A stretch of DNA of 64,000 nucleotides. Origin: Rhodopseudomonas palustris (lineage in GTDB: Bacteria; Pseudomonadota; Alphaproteobacteria; Rhizobiales; Xanthobacteraceae). The stretch's first letter is position 1. Each line of letters opens with the position of its first letter. The notes beneath the pieces are model-generated. The model did not search any database. It had not been told where the DNA came from and was given only the letters and a program-made list of their open reading frames with translations. Made by a program: the position numbers and the translations under genes. Location: contig NZ_QKQS01000023.1 of the NCBI RefSeq assembly GCF_003226555.1, forward strand, positions 1,121,263-1,185,262, read 5' to 3'. Below are positions 15,838-23,893 of the stretch, in pieces.

Positions 15838-17202
15838 CTAGCGTCCCAACGCCGTTGCCTCACTGACCTTGGCGAACCGCTCCAGCGTCAGCACCGCGTC
15901 GGCGAAGCTCTGCGCCCGGCCGTCGAGCACCGGGCGGGCAAGCTGCAGGAACTTCTGCGCCATGGCTTGATCACTCGGGAACGAGTTCGGCTCGCCGGAC
16001 GGGTCGGCATAAATCCGCTCGTGCAACCCGTCCTCCGTGGCGATTGAGACGCGGGCGCCGAAGGGGTGAGTTTTGCCTTCGAGCCGTTCGTCGCGCACCA
16101 CGTCGAACTTGTCTGCGAGCGCATCGATCGCCGGATCGCCGAGCCGCGTATAGTCGTCCCAGCCGAAGCTGCCTTGCTCCAGCGCCAGTGCGCCGGTGAA
16201 GAACATCGAGAACTGGCCGCCGACAATCGAGCGCGGATGCCGCTTGGTCGGTGCATCGCCAGTCAGGGTAATGCCGTTCTGGTGCAGCCCGACTTCGACT
16301 CGCTTGATCTGCGCTGGCGTCAGATTGTGCTCACGGCGCATTGCGATCAGGGCGTCGATCGCCGCATGGGTGTAGCGGCAGCTCGGATACGGTTTCACGC
16401 CGATCTTCATGGTCTCGTAGACCTTGCCGAGATCGGCGACCGCTTTGTCGCGATGCGGGGTGTCGGTGTAGCCGACTAACAGGCCGTGAATGCCTTCGAC
16501 CGATTCGGTCGAGCCGACGAAGCCGTTCTTGGCCAGCGTCGCGGCGATCACGCCGTTCATCGCGGCGGCGCCGACCTGGTAGCGCTTGTTCCAGGCGCCG
16601 TTGACCAGAAACTGCAGCGAGCCGGCGGCCTGACTGCCGGAGACGCCGAACGCCGACACGATCTGGTCCTGCGAGAGCCCGAACAGTTTGGCGGCGGCCG
16701 CCGCAGCACCGTAGGTGCCGGCGGTCGCGGTCGGGTGGAAGCCGCGCGCGTAGTGCGAGGTCGGATCGAGCGCGTTGCCGAGCCGGCAACACACTTCATA
16801 GCCGGCGACGATCGCAGTCAGCACGTCGCGGCCCGAGGCGCCGACCAGTTCGCCGACCGCGAAGGCGGCCGGCACCACCGGCGCCGAAGGATGCAGCGAA
16901 GAGTCCGCATGGGTATCGTCGAAATCGAGCGAATGGCCGAACGCGCCGTTGAGCAGTGCCGCCACCGCCGGAGTCCAACGCTTGTCGTCGCCGAACACCG
17001 TCGTTTCCCCGGCCGTATCGAGCGACAGCGCCTGCAGCATCTGCAGGATCGACGGCGTCGACTCGGCTTCGCGCCGGGCGCGGATCGCGCTGCCGAGGAA
17101 GTCGAGCGTCAGCAGCTTGGCGCGTGCCAGCACGTCCTGCGGAATATCGGTGAATTGCAGCGCGGCGACGTAGCCGGCGAGCGTGGCGGTTTCGTTGGCC
17201 AT
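15838..17202 (-). CDS. MmgE/PrpD family protein
   Basis: A 454-residue protein of the 2-methylcitrate dehydratase (PrpD/MmgE) superfamily. The N-terminal all-helical domain covers about residues 5-270, with the family motif AFGHSLDFDDTHADSSLHPS (about 84-103) holding the active-site acids and His, and GYEVCCRLG (about 132-140); the C-terminal lid domain follows with KPYPSCRYTHAAIDAL (about 268-283). No prpB or prpC lies nearby, so it need not be a methylcitrate enzyme; related proteins act as cis-aconitate decarboxylase or iminodisuccinate epimerase. Start ATG 17202 has an AGGGAG site. Assignment to the superfamily is firm; the substrate is unknown. Confidence 0.85.
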   Translation of the reverse strand: MANETATLAGYVAALQFTDIPQDVLARAKLLTLDFLGSAIRARREAESTPSILQMLQALSLDTAGETTVFGDDKRWTPAVAALLNGAFGHSLDFDDTHADSSLHPSAPVVPAAFAVGELVGASGRDVLTAIVAGYEVCCRLGNALDPTSHYARGFHPTATAGTYGAAAAAAKLFGLSQDQIVSAFGVSGSQAAGSLQFLVNGAWNKRYQVGAAAMNGVIAATLAKNGFVGSTESVEGIHGLLVGYTDTPHRDKAVADLGKVYETMKIGVKPYPSCRYTHAAIDALIAMRREHNLTPAQIKRVEVGLHQNGITLTGDAPTKRHPRSIVGGQFSMFFTGALALEQGSFGWDDYTRLGDPAIDALADKFDVVRDERLEGKTHPFGARVSIATEDGLHERIYADPSGEPNSFPSDQAMAQKFLQLARPVLDGRAQSFADAVLTLERFAKVSEATALGR

Positions 17203-17372
17203 TCGGGCTCCCTCTTTTGCGCGGCACGTTAGGCGGGGCGCGCACATGGTTCAAGCCGCGCGGCTGCAGGCCCCACCCGCATTCGGCCGTATTTGCGCGC
17301 CTCGCGGCGCCGTGCTCTGTAGCGCCGGTGATTTCGCGCCAGACGGTGCAACCGCAAAGATTGCCGCCGCCG

Positions 17373-18485
17373 ATGACAGTCAATTGGACACGTCTGCTTT
17401 CCCAATGGAAACCGCGCCGGCCACAATGGGGGCTGGCACTCCGGATCACGCTGGCGGCGTTGCTTGCGCTGGGTCTGGCGCAGAGTCTGCACCTGCATTT
17501 GCCGCTGTGGGCGGTGCTGACCGCGATCATCGTGACCCAGACCAGTGTCGGGCGGTCGCTGAAGACGGCGGGCGACTATTTCGTCGGCACCATCGGCGGC
17601 GCGATCTATGGCGGAGCCATCAGCATCTATGTGCCACATCACAGCGAGTTGGCATTGCTCGGCGCGCTGGCGCTGGCGGTCGCACCGCTGGCGCTGATCG
17701 CCGCGATCAAGCCCAGCCTCAACGTCGCCACGGTGACGGCGATCATTGTGCTGCTGGTGCCGACCATTACCAAGGTCGAGCCGCTGGCCTCGGCGATCGA
17801 CCGGGTGCTCGAAGTCGCGGTCGGCGCCACGGTCGGGCTCGCGGTCTCGTTCGTGGTGCTGCCGTCGCGGGCGCAGGGGCAGGCGTTGGCCGCAGCGGCA
17901 CGTTCGCTCGAACTGATGGCCGACGCGCTCGGCGCGCTGCTCGCCGGGCTGACGAAGGGACTTGATAACGACGCGCTGCACCGGCTGCAGGACGGCATCG
18001 GCGCATCGTTGGTCACGCTGGCCGAGATCGGTGCCGAGGCGCAGCGCGAGCGCAACGCCGGGCTGTCGCGCGGGCCGGACGCAGCGCCCCTGGTGCGCAC
18101 GTTGTTGCGGCTTCGCCACGATCTGGTGATGGTCGGCCGCTCCGTCACCGCACCGCTTCCGCCGTCGCTGCAGGAGCGCCTCGGCGGTGCGATCGACGAT
18201 CTGCGTCTTGCAGCGACCTCGCATCTGGCCGCATGCGCCGAGGCGTTGCGCGCGCGCCACGCGCCGCCGCCGCTCGCGCCGATGGAACAGGCGCTGGCCG
18301 CTTATGTGGCCGAGGTTACGGCGGTCCGGCGCGACGGTTTGATCCGGGCGCTGCCCGGCGATCAGGCCGAGCGGTTCTTCGCGCTCGGCTTTGCGATGGA
18401 GCAGCTCCACCAGAATTTCCGCGACCTCGAAATGCGGGTCACCGAATGGGGCCTGCCCGGCAAACCGGCCGCGCGGGTCGCGTAG
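17373..18485 (+). CDS. FUSC family membrane protein (aromatic acid exporter-like)
   Basis: A 370-residue protein with an N-terminal block of about six membrane segments (about residues 20-165) followed by a long cytoplasmic helical region (about 170-370). The conserved FUSC signature is seen in LWAVLTAIIVTQTSVGRSLK (about 50-69) and GDYFVGTIGGAIYGG (about 72-86). Such proteins relate to the AaeB and YccS exporters and to plant ALMT channels, and are thought to export organic anions. No membrane-fusion partner is next door. ATG 17373 (MTVNWT) is preferred because the open frame upstream is basic and unlike the family. Confidence 0.83.
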   Translation: MTVNWTRLLSQWKPRRPQWGLALRITLAALLALGLAQSLHLHLPLWAVLTAIIVTQTSVGRSLKTAGDYFVGTIGGAIYGGAISIYVPHHSELALLGALALAVAPLALIAAIKPSLNVATVTAIIVLLVPTITKVEPLASAIDRVLEVAVGATVGLAVSFVVLPSRAQGQALAAAARSLELMADALGALLAGLTKGLDNDALHRLQDGIGASLVTLAEIGAEAQRERNAGLSRGPDAAPLVRTLLRLRHDLVMVGRSVTAPLPPSLQERLGGAIDDLRLAATSHLAACAEALRARHAPPPLAPMEQALAAYVAEVTAVRRDGLIRALPGDQAERFFALGFAMEQLHQNFRDLEMRVTEWGLPGKPAARVA

Positions 18486-18488
18486 CGG

Positions 18489-18950
18489 TCAGATTTTGTA
18501 AACCATCACGAACACGGCCGCGACCAGCGGCACGGTGGCGGCAATTCCCCAGATCAGCCAGGTTTTGGCGTCACGCCAGTATTGGGCGGGGATTTCGCCG
18601 CCTTGCGCGAAGCTGCGTGCAAGCCGGGCCTGCCGGATCTGAAGCGGGATCAAAATACCGAGCCACATCACCCCGGAGATTACGAACAGGATCTGCCCGG
18701 CCACCAGCCAGAACGAATCGAACAGCGGCAGGTCCTTGATCAGCGCGGCGCCGTAGCCGCCGATGATGATCAGGGCGATGCCGGTCAGGGTGAAGATGAA
18801 GTCCGACACGGTGACGCCGCGCTGCGCGTGCGCGACGATTTTCGGGTCGCGCGTCATGTCGGAGAACGCTTTCCAGAACGCGGTGATGGTGACGTTGCCG
18901 ACCAGAACGACCACACCGACGACGTGGAGAAACTTGAACACATCATACAT
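18489..18950 (-). CDS. DUF2269 family integral membrane protein
   Basis: A 153-residue inner-membrane protein with four hydrophobic segments (about residues 5-23, 50-70, 78-100 and 130-150). The start DVFKFLHVVGVVVLVGNV carries the family's conserved His (residue 9) near the membrane face, and a run TAFWKAFSDMTRDP follows the first helix. Function is unknown; the conserved His and the four-helix layout resemble small haem-binding or redox membrane proteins, but nothing here proves that. It is convergent with the FUSC gene, the stops being 3 bp apart. Confidence 0.75.
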   Translation of the reverse strand: MYDVFKFLHVVGVVVLVGNVTITAFWKAFSDMTRDPKIVAHAQRGVTVSDFIFTLTGIALIIIGGYGAALIKDLPLFDSFWLVAGQILFVISGVMWLGILIPLQIRQARLARSFAQGGEIPAQYWRDAKTWLIWGIAATVPLVAAVFVMVYKI

Positions 18951-19267
18951 CGGGACTGTTCCGCGCCTGTGCCGTCGTGACCAGCACCCCGCCGCGCCAC
19001 TGCTCGATTGATGCTTTGTGCTCACGGTTTTGAGACGATTGTCAAATCGACCTTCGTTGCGGCGCTGGTGCAGCAACGCGAGCTTGGTGAACGCGTTCGG
19101 GGCTTCTGGCTGAGCGATTCTTCTGTAGCCTCTCAGCCTATGGGCCGCCGGTTGAGGCTACGGGTATGTCTTGGGCGCAGGGCAGCAGGCGGCAGTTCCA
19201 GATCTACCATATTGCAACGCAGCAATTATATGCCGAGCCAGGGCAGGGGCCCAGACCAGGAGCGACC
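18951..19267. other. Intergenic region with hairpin and palindrome
   Basis: About 317 bp between divergent genes. GTAGCCTC (19125-19132) pairs with GAGGCTAC (19154-19161), a stable hairpin of unknown role. Further right, ATTGC-AACGCA-GCAAT (19211-19226) is a palindrome 40 bp before the esterase start; it resembles the TGCA-rich site before phaZ. No gene is apparent. Confidence 0.5.
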
Positions 19268-20464
19268 GTGTCACTCAAAGATCAAATCGATTTTCTCGGG
19301 CAGCTCCGAAAAATGCAATCCGCCAGTGGGTTAGGGTGGGGAGGCGAGGCGGCGACCGACTGCCGCCTGACCGAGACCTCGGCTTTCGGTGCCAATCCCG
19401 GCGACCTCCGGATGTTCTCGTTCGTCCCGGAAGGGATCACGCACAAGCTGCCGCTGGTGGTCGTTCTGCATGGCTGCACCCAGAATGCCGCCGGCTATGA
19501 GATCGGCGCCGGCTGGTGCACGCTGGCGCAGCGGTACGGTTTTGCTCTGCTGCTACCTGAGCAGACCCGCAGCAACAATCCAAACACCTGCTTCAACTGG
19601 TTTTCGCCGGGCGACATCCGCCGCGACAGCGGCGAGGTCGGCTCGATCCGGCAGATGGTCGAGCATATGGCGCACAGCCACAAGATCGATCGCGCGCGGG
19701 TCTTCGTCACCGGCCTGTCGGCTGGCGGCGCGATGGCGGCGGCGCTGCTCGCAACTTACCCGGACGTGTTCGCCGGCGGTGCGGTGATTGCCGGCCTGCC
19801 TTACGGCGTGGCGCTCAATGTGCGCCAGGCGCTCAAGGAAATGCGCCATGCCACCGCGCGCAAAGGCCGCGAGCTCGGCGATCTGGTGCGCAGCGCGACC
19901 CCGCATAAGGGCCCGTGGCCGAAGCTGGCGGTGTGGCACGGCGATGCCGATCGCACTGTCGATCCTGCGAATGCCGACGCGCTGGTGCGGCAATGGCTCG
20001 ATCTGCACGGACTGCCCGACGCGCCGGTAGCCGAGACCAAGGTCGACGGCTATCCGCACCGAATCTGGCGCAATTCGAGCGGGGAGACGATGGTGGAATC
20101 CTACACCATCACCGGTATGGCGCATGGTACGCCGCTTGGTGTCGGCGCCGGCGAAGAACGCTACGGGGTCGCCGGTGCCTATCTGCTCGATGTTGGTATT
20201 TCGTCGTCCTATCACATCGCTCAGTTCTTCGGCCTGACCGGTCGGGTGCACCAGCGGCGATCGCGAGAGAAGGCCGTGGTCTCACCGCGTAGCGCCGATG
20301 CGGGTCACGAGGGACGCGGCGGGCCTGCGCGGGCCGGCAACCGCAAGCCGCCGCCGAACGCCGGGCAGAGCGATACTTCCGCCGAGCCCCCTCATGGCAA
20401 GCGCGGCCTTGATGTCGGCTCGGTGATCACGCGCGCCCTGACGGCTGCGGGACTGATGAAGTAA
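19268..20464 (+). CDS. PHB depolymerase family esterase
   Basis: A 398-residue alpha/beta hydrolase of the poly(3-hydroxybutyrate) depolymerase/feruloyl-esterase family. The oxyanion region is LPLVVVLHGCTQNAAGYE (about residues 60-77), the nucleophile lies in VTGLSAGGAMAA (Ser in G-L-S-A-G, about 147-158), the acid is likely Asp in WHGDADRTVDP (about 222-232), and the His is in TGMAHGTPLG. No signal peptide is seen, so it probably acts inside the cell. The last 60 residues are low-complexity and basic. GTG 19268 is chosen: AGGAG lies 6 bases before it and the upstream frame has no family features. Confidence 0.85.
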   Translation: MSLKDQIDFLGQLRKMQSASGLGWGGEAATDCRLTETSAFGANPGDLRMFSFVPEGITHKLPLVVVLHGCTQNAAGYEIGAGWCTLAQRYGFALLLPEQTRSNNPNTCFNWFSPGDIRRDSGEVGSIRQMVEHMAHSHKIDRARVFVTGLSAGGAMAAALLATYPDVFAGGAVIAGLPYGVALNVRQALKEMRHATARKGRELGDLVRSATPHKGPWPKLAVWHGDADRTVDPANADALVRQWLDLHGLPDAPVAETKVDGYPHRIWRNSSGETMVESYTITGMAHGTPLGVGAGEERYGVAGAYLLDVGISSSYHIAQFFGLTGRVHQRRSREKAVVSPRSADAGHEGRGGPARAGNRKPPPNAGQSDTSAEPPHGKRGLDVGSVITRALTAAGLMK

Positions 20465-20582
20465 TCGGTTGGTTCCGCACGACGATGCACGGATTATCGG
20501 CACGGATCCGTCCGCTGTTGTACGGAACTGATCGCCGGAGCCGGACTTGTCAGACGACCTTTCACAGAACGGGAGTCTGACC

Positions 20583-21002
20583 ATGATCAATCGTTTCGCC
20601 GGAACCGCCATTGTTGTGCTTGCGCTTGCTGCGCCCGCCATTGCCAATGCCCAGGGCGTTCCGGGCGGCATTGAACGCGGCGCACGCGAGGGCGAGCGTG
20701 CGGCGGGGCCCGTCGGCGCGGTGGTCGGCGGTACGATCGGTGGTGTCGTCGGCGGCGTTGCTGGCATCCTGGGCGTCGACGACCGCCCGCAGTTCCGTCA
20801 CTACGTGGTCGAGCAGCGCCACCCCTCGTTCCGCTATCGCGATGAAGTTCGCGTCGGCGTCGTGCTGCCTTCGGACGGCGTGACCTACTACGAGGTGCCG
20901 AATCGCTTCGGCCGCGCCAGCGAGTATCGCTATACGGTGGTGAACGATCGCACCGTGCTGGTCGATCCGCGCACCCACAAGGTGGTCGAGATTATCGAAT
21001 AA
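20583..21002 (+). CDS. DUF1236 domain protein, exported
   Basis: A 139-residue small exported protein. A signal peptide covers residues 1-24 (cleavage after IANAQ-like AxA). Residues 27-65 are rich in Gly/Ala/Val (VGAVVGGTIGGVVGGVAG), a glycine-zipper-like segment that could insert into or stack on a membrane. The C-terminal DUF1236 domain (about 72-139) carries the usual VLPSDGVTYYEVPNRFG and VNDRTVLVDPRTHKVVEII patterns. Such proteins are common and often multicopy in rhizobia and relatives; function is unknown. A GGGAG site precedes the ATG and an intrinsic terminator follows. Confidence 0.82.
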   Translation: MINRFAGTAIVVLALAAPAIANAQGVPGGIERGAREGERAAGPVGAVVGGTIGGVVGGVAGILGVDDRPQFRHYVVEQRHPSFRYRDEVRVGVVLPSDGVTYYEVPNRFGRASEYRYTVVNDRTVLVDPRTHKVVEIIE

Positions 21003-21024
21003 TCGGCCAGTCGCATCATCAGGG

Positions 21025-21060
21025 AATCGGGCCGTGTCGCGCTGACGCGGCCCGATTTTC
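21025..21060 (+). terminator. Intrinsic terminator after the DUF1236 gene
   Basis: AATCGGGCCG (21025-21034) pairs perfectly with CGGCCCGATT (21048-21057), a 10-bp GC-rich stem with a 13-base loop, running straight into TTTTC. It begins 22 bases after the stop codon. Confidence 0.8.
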
Positions 21061-21077
21061 TATGGTCTCAAATTTCC

Positions 21078-21100
21078 GGCCTTAGGTAGCAAATGCACCA
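21078..21100 (+). repeat. Left terminal inverted repeat of the mobile element
   Basis: A 23-bp sequence starting GGCCTTAGGTAGC and ending GCACCA, exactly the reverse complement of 22618-22640. Preceded directly by AAATTTCC, the probable target duplication. Confidence 0.85.
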
Positions 21101-21111
21101 ATCGTGAAAAT

Positions 21112-22113
21112 TCATCCGTTTCTGGAGCGGAGGAATGCCATGTTGAGCGAGCTGCGCACGCTGCGCGGGTCGCCGGATGGCACCGCCGTATTCGGTGGCT
21201 CGGGGCTTTCATCCTTTTTGCAGTAGTTGTGCTCGTCTCCGCCCATCAGAACCCAGCGGTTTCCCTTGAGATCGAACACAAAGCAAAAACCGAAAATATA
21301 CCGGTCATCGAAGATATCCCGGTAGCGTACAAACCCTTGAAAAAACGCGACATTTACAACGTCGCCGATGCTTCTTCCGCTTTCCCCTCCGAAAAGGTCA
21401 ACGTGCGTCACGGTGCTAAATTCTTGGGTGTCGGCATCCGGCGGGGCGATGACGCCATACGGCATCGGACGGCCCCGCCTGTCCGGGTTCATTGGGCCGG
21501 GTTGCGCGCCGATCTCGAGGCAAGTCACGAAGTCGTCCAGCTCAACAATGTGAGCTGGGGTCCGTCCGTAGTTTCTGATGCAATACTTGAGATCGTCGAA
21601 GACAATCCCGTGCACGGTCTTGGCGTTGATCCCCTGCTCAACGAAGTGGACGGCAAGGAATGGAGCCTCAAGTTGAGTGAGGGCGCGCTCCGCGACCTTT
21701 GTTCCAGCCACTGCGGCATCGGCCGTTATGCGCGTGTAGCGGATCGTGTAAAACAGCCCGACAAGAGTGAGGAGCCCAAGTCCTACTTGGATTATGTTAA
21801 GCGTGACGGTGTTCTTCGCAGCTTCCGCCATGCCAATCTGTTTGCACAAATCGGCTTCGTCGTGATTTGCGGGTGCTTTGCAATTTGGCTTGGCCCAATC
21901 GGGCTCGATCTTATTTTCCCGCTCGGCGGTCACGGTAACATGACCAATGATAGCCAGCGGCTGACGGTCGGCCTTTTCATGAGCGCTATTGGATGGGGGG
22001 CGTTGCTCCTCCTGTTGTGCGTTATTGACGCTATTGCGTGGTGAACCGATCGCGGAAAGAGCGATTAGGCATCCTCCAACCGCAATGATGAGCAACCGAC
22101 CGCCGATAAACAT
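21112..22113 (-). CDS. Hypothetical membrane protein carried by the mobile element
   Basis: A 333-residue protein that I do not recognise. A first hydrophobic segment (about residues 5-22) looks like a signal anchor; a second one lies near 103-123 (NIIQVGLGLLTLVGLFYTIR), followed by a short coiled stretch (ITADAAVAGTKVAERALTQLE) and a soluble C-terminal domain of about 190 residues rich in beta-type sequence. Two-segment proteins of this layout are frequent in Bradyrhizobium accessory regions. The gene fills two thirds of the inverted-repeat-bounded element and ends 11 bp inside its left end, so it is a passenger. GC content is lower than in neighbouring genes, which suggests recent transfer. 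Function unknown. Confidence 0.65.
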   Translation of the reverse strand: MFIGGRLLIIAVGGCLIALSAIGSPRNSVNNAQQEEQRPPSNSAHEKADRQPLAIIGHVTVTAERENKIEPDWAKPNCKAPANHDEADLCKQIGMAEAAKNTVTLNIIQVGLGLLTLVGLFYTIRYTRITADAAVAGTKVAERALTQLEAPFLAVHFVEQGINAKTVHGIVFDDLKYCIRNYGRTPAHIVELDDFVTCLEIGAQPGPMNPDRRGRPMPYGVIAPPDADTQEFSTVTHVDLFGGESGRSIGDVVNVAFFQGFVRYRDIFDDRYIFGFCFVFDLKGNRWVLMGGDEHNYCKKDESPEPPNTAVPSGDPRSVRSSLNMAFLRSRNG

Positions 22114-22161
22114 TGGATCAAAAACGCTGCTGTAAAACCGCCGCGGCTGATCTTATTGGCG

Positions 22162-22482
22162 ATGTTCCGTTCTGTCTCCGGTAATTGGGACGCGCTGCAC
22201 GCCGGCTGGCAGGTTCATCGGATCAACCATTCGCAGGCTTACTGCACGGGCGATGCTTGCACCAATCAGCCGAGTCGTTTTTCTCCTGCCTGCGCCGCAT
22301 GGTCGATGGCCAGCACCACACCGTCTCGCCGAAGTACCTTTCACCAGTACGCCGGCCATGCCGCTTGGCTGGAAGATCACCGCCGGCTCGACAACGGCTC
22401 GCTGGCGCATCGCGTGGTCGGGCTGGCGATGGCGCACCCGGTCAGCCGGCGGTGGAAGGGGTATTGGCAGCGGGCTTGTTGA
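22162..22482 (+). pseudogene. IS1595/ISXO2-type transposase, 5'-truncated and frameshifted
   Basis: Only the C-terminal third remains, spread over two frames. HRINHSQAYCTGDACTNQ (ending near 22269) matches the family's conserved H-S-x-x-Y-x-x-GD-x-TN block. A 1-base loss then shifts the frame to ESFFSCLRRMVDGQHHTVSP (from 22272), which holds the third catalytic acid (the Glu of the DDE-type triad). A second shift near 22340 returns to the first frame for QYAGHAAWLEDHRRLDNG and the terminal GLAMAHPVSRRWKGYWQR, typical of ISXO2-like proteins. The zinc-ribbon N-terminus and the first two catalytic Asp residues are absent. It cannot make a working enzyme. Confidence 0.7.
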
Positions 22483-22491
22483 TATTTTGGC

Positions 22492-22572
22492 GATCTTGAG
22501 GATCTCGCCGGCCAATGTGGCCCGGCGATCCTTCAAGGCGTGGATAGCGTAGCGGTTGCCCTTCTCATTCAT
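22492..22572 (-). pseudogene. N-terminal fragment of a rhizobial mobile-element-associated protein
   Basis: Reading leftward from ATG 22572, MNEKGNRYAIHALKDRR and the next ten residues (to about GEILKI) match the start of a short coiled-coil protein that I recall as common next to transposases and recombinases in Bradyrhizobiaceae. The similarity ends abruptly after about 27 codons, and the remaining frame is unrelated. A remnant, not a gene. Confidence 0.5.
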
Positions 22573-22617
22573 GGGCGCACACTGGCAAAAACAGGCCAAA
22601 TCAGCCATGTTTAACTC

Positions 22618-22640
22618 TGGTGCATTTGCTACCTAAGGCC
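22618..22640 (-). repeat. Right terminal inverted repeat of the mobile element
   Basis: Perfect 23-bp reverse complement of the left repeat (21078-21100). Two bases (GC) separate it from the second AAATTTCC copy at 22643-22650. Confidence 0.85.
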
Positions 22641-22656
22641 GCAAATTTCCATGGTC

Positions 22657-23634
22657 TCAAGGCCGAGAGCGCTGCAACGTCTCGGACGGCTTCTCGCCGA
22701 ACATGTCGCGATAGTCGCGGGCGAAATGTCCGAGATTGGAGAACCCGCAGGCGAGGGCCGCGGCCGTGACGGTGGTCGGCACCGTCCCATCCGCCAGCAG
22801 ATCATGGGCATGCTGCAGCCGAACCCGCTTGGCGAAGGCCATCGGCGAATAGCCGCGGCTGCGCTGGAAAGCCTTGAAGATCCCGCGCGAACTGATCCCG
22901 GTCAGCGCCGTCAGCTTCTCGATGGTCAGCGGCCGCATCCAGTTGGCTTCGATGTATTCCTCGACCTGCCGGACATGCTTGGGTGCCACGCCGTTGGCCT
23001 CGCGCTCGAGCTGGCGGCTGTAATTGTGCCGGAAGGCGGACAGGAACAGGAGGGTGATCGCCTCTTGCAGCTCGGCGAGCACGACCCCGGGCAGCGGACT
23101 GCAGTTGAGCTGATTGGCCATGAAGCACCACAGCCGGCGCAGATTCACCACCTGCGGCGCTTCATTGTTCGCGGCCGGCTCGAACTCCAGCGATGCCTTC
23201 GGCTTACAGCCGAGCAATGATGTCAGTTTGCGTTCAAGCGCCGTGGTGCTCACGCGCAGCAAGCTGAACTTGTAGCTCGGTCCGTATTCGGTCCGTGCGC
23301 TTCGCCCAGGCGAGATGATGCCGGATTGGCGAGCGTTGATCGCGGTTGTGGATCCGCCGCTACGGGTGACGAACTGCCCGGCCAGCGCGATCTGCAGCCG
23401 CGTGCACTCGCCTTCGGGAAAATCCACCGTGATCGCGCCGATGCCGGCGCCGAAGCCGAGTGCGATGTCGTCGAGCTGAACGAAATTGCTGCGCGCCTGA
23501 AAGTCCGCCGTGACCGGGGCGTCGACCAGCCGCGCGCCATACACCGTTTCCAGCGCCTGCCGCAGTTCCTCCGGATCGGTCGTGTCGAATGCGGGGTAAC
23601 GGGAGAGCGGTTCGTTGAGAAGCTCGACTGTCAT
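22657..23634 (-). CDS. AraC-family transcriptional regulator
   Basis: A 325-residue regulator. The N-terminal half (about residues 25-190) is an AraC-binding-like ligand domain (ARSNFVQLDDIALGFGAG, IALAGQF). The C-terminal DNA-binding domain (about 215-320) has two helix-turn-helix units, the first around LTIEKLTALTGISSRGIFKA and the second around VTAAALACGFSNLGHFARDY, ending in the usual FGEKPSETL. Start ATG 23634 (MTVELL) fits; the open frame beyond it lacks domain features. No obvious target operon is adjacent. The mobile element ends 6 bp past its stop codon, so the coding sequence is intact but its native 3' region has been displaced. Confidence 0.88.
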   Translation of the reverse strand: MTVELLNEPLSRYPAFDTTDPEELRQALETVYGARLVDAPVTADFQARSNFVQLDDIALGFGAGIGAITVDFPEGECTRLQIALAGQFVTRSGGSTTAINARQSGIISPGRSARTEYGPSYKFSLLRVSTTALERKLTSLLGCKPKASLEFEPAANNEAPQVVNLRRLWCFMANQLNCSPLPGVVLAELQEAITLLFLSAFRHNYSRQLEREANGVAPKHVRQVEEYIEANWMRPLTIEKLTALTGISSRGIFKAFQRSRGYSPMAFAKRVRLQHAHDLLADGTVPTTVTAAALACGFSNLGHFARDYRDMFGEKPSETLQRSRP

Positions 23635-23893
23635 CTCGATAACGCCTCCGGTCCCAGAACGCACACGGCCGATCCTGGTAACAGAACGGGGGAACCGGAT
23701 GTTACTCGTAGGATTCCCAGGTATTTGCCGAAAATTGGACTCAGCAGGGCGCAATTGGTTCAAGGCGATGATCAGGACACCGCCGCGCATGGTTAGTCGC
23801 TTCGTGTTCGCAGCTGCGAACGCGCGAGCACGGCCAGGTCGGATCGATACTGGAGGGGGAACAGGAGGGGTGGTTAGGCTTGATGGGCCTGGA

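Larger units (their letters stand above)
21078..22642. mobile_element. IS1595/ISXO2-like element with passenger gene, transposase broken
   Basis: The element is bounded by perfect 23-bp inverted repeats (21078-21100 and 22618-22640). The 8-bp sequence AAATTTCC abuts the left repeat (21070-21077) and recurs 2 bp outside the right one (22643-22650), consistent with the 8-bp target duplication recalled for the IS1595 family. Inside are a leftward hypothetical gene, a rightward frameshifted C-terminal piece of an ISXO2-type transposase, and a leftward fragment of a short protein often found beside rhizobial mobile elements. The base composition is visibly more AT-rich than the flanks. Without an intact transposase it could move only if helped in trans. 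It lies 6 bp beyond the stop of the AraC gene. Confidence 0.75.

Noticed and set aside
22185-22552. Intact small genes in the 22.2-22.5 kb region
   Set aside because: The family similarity jumps between frames, so these frames are pieces of one broken transposase gene.
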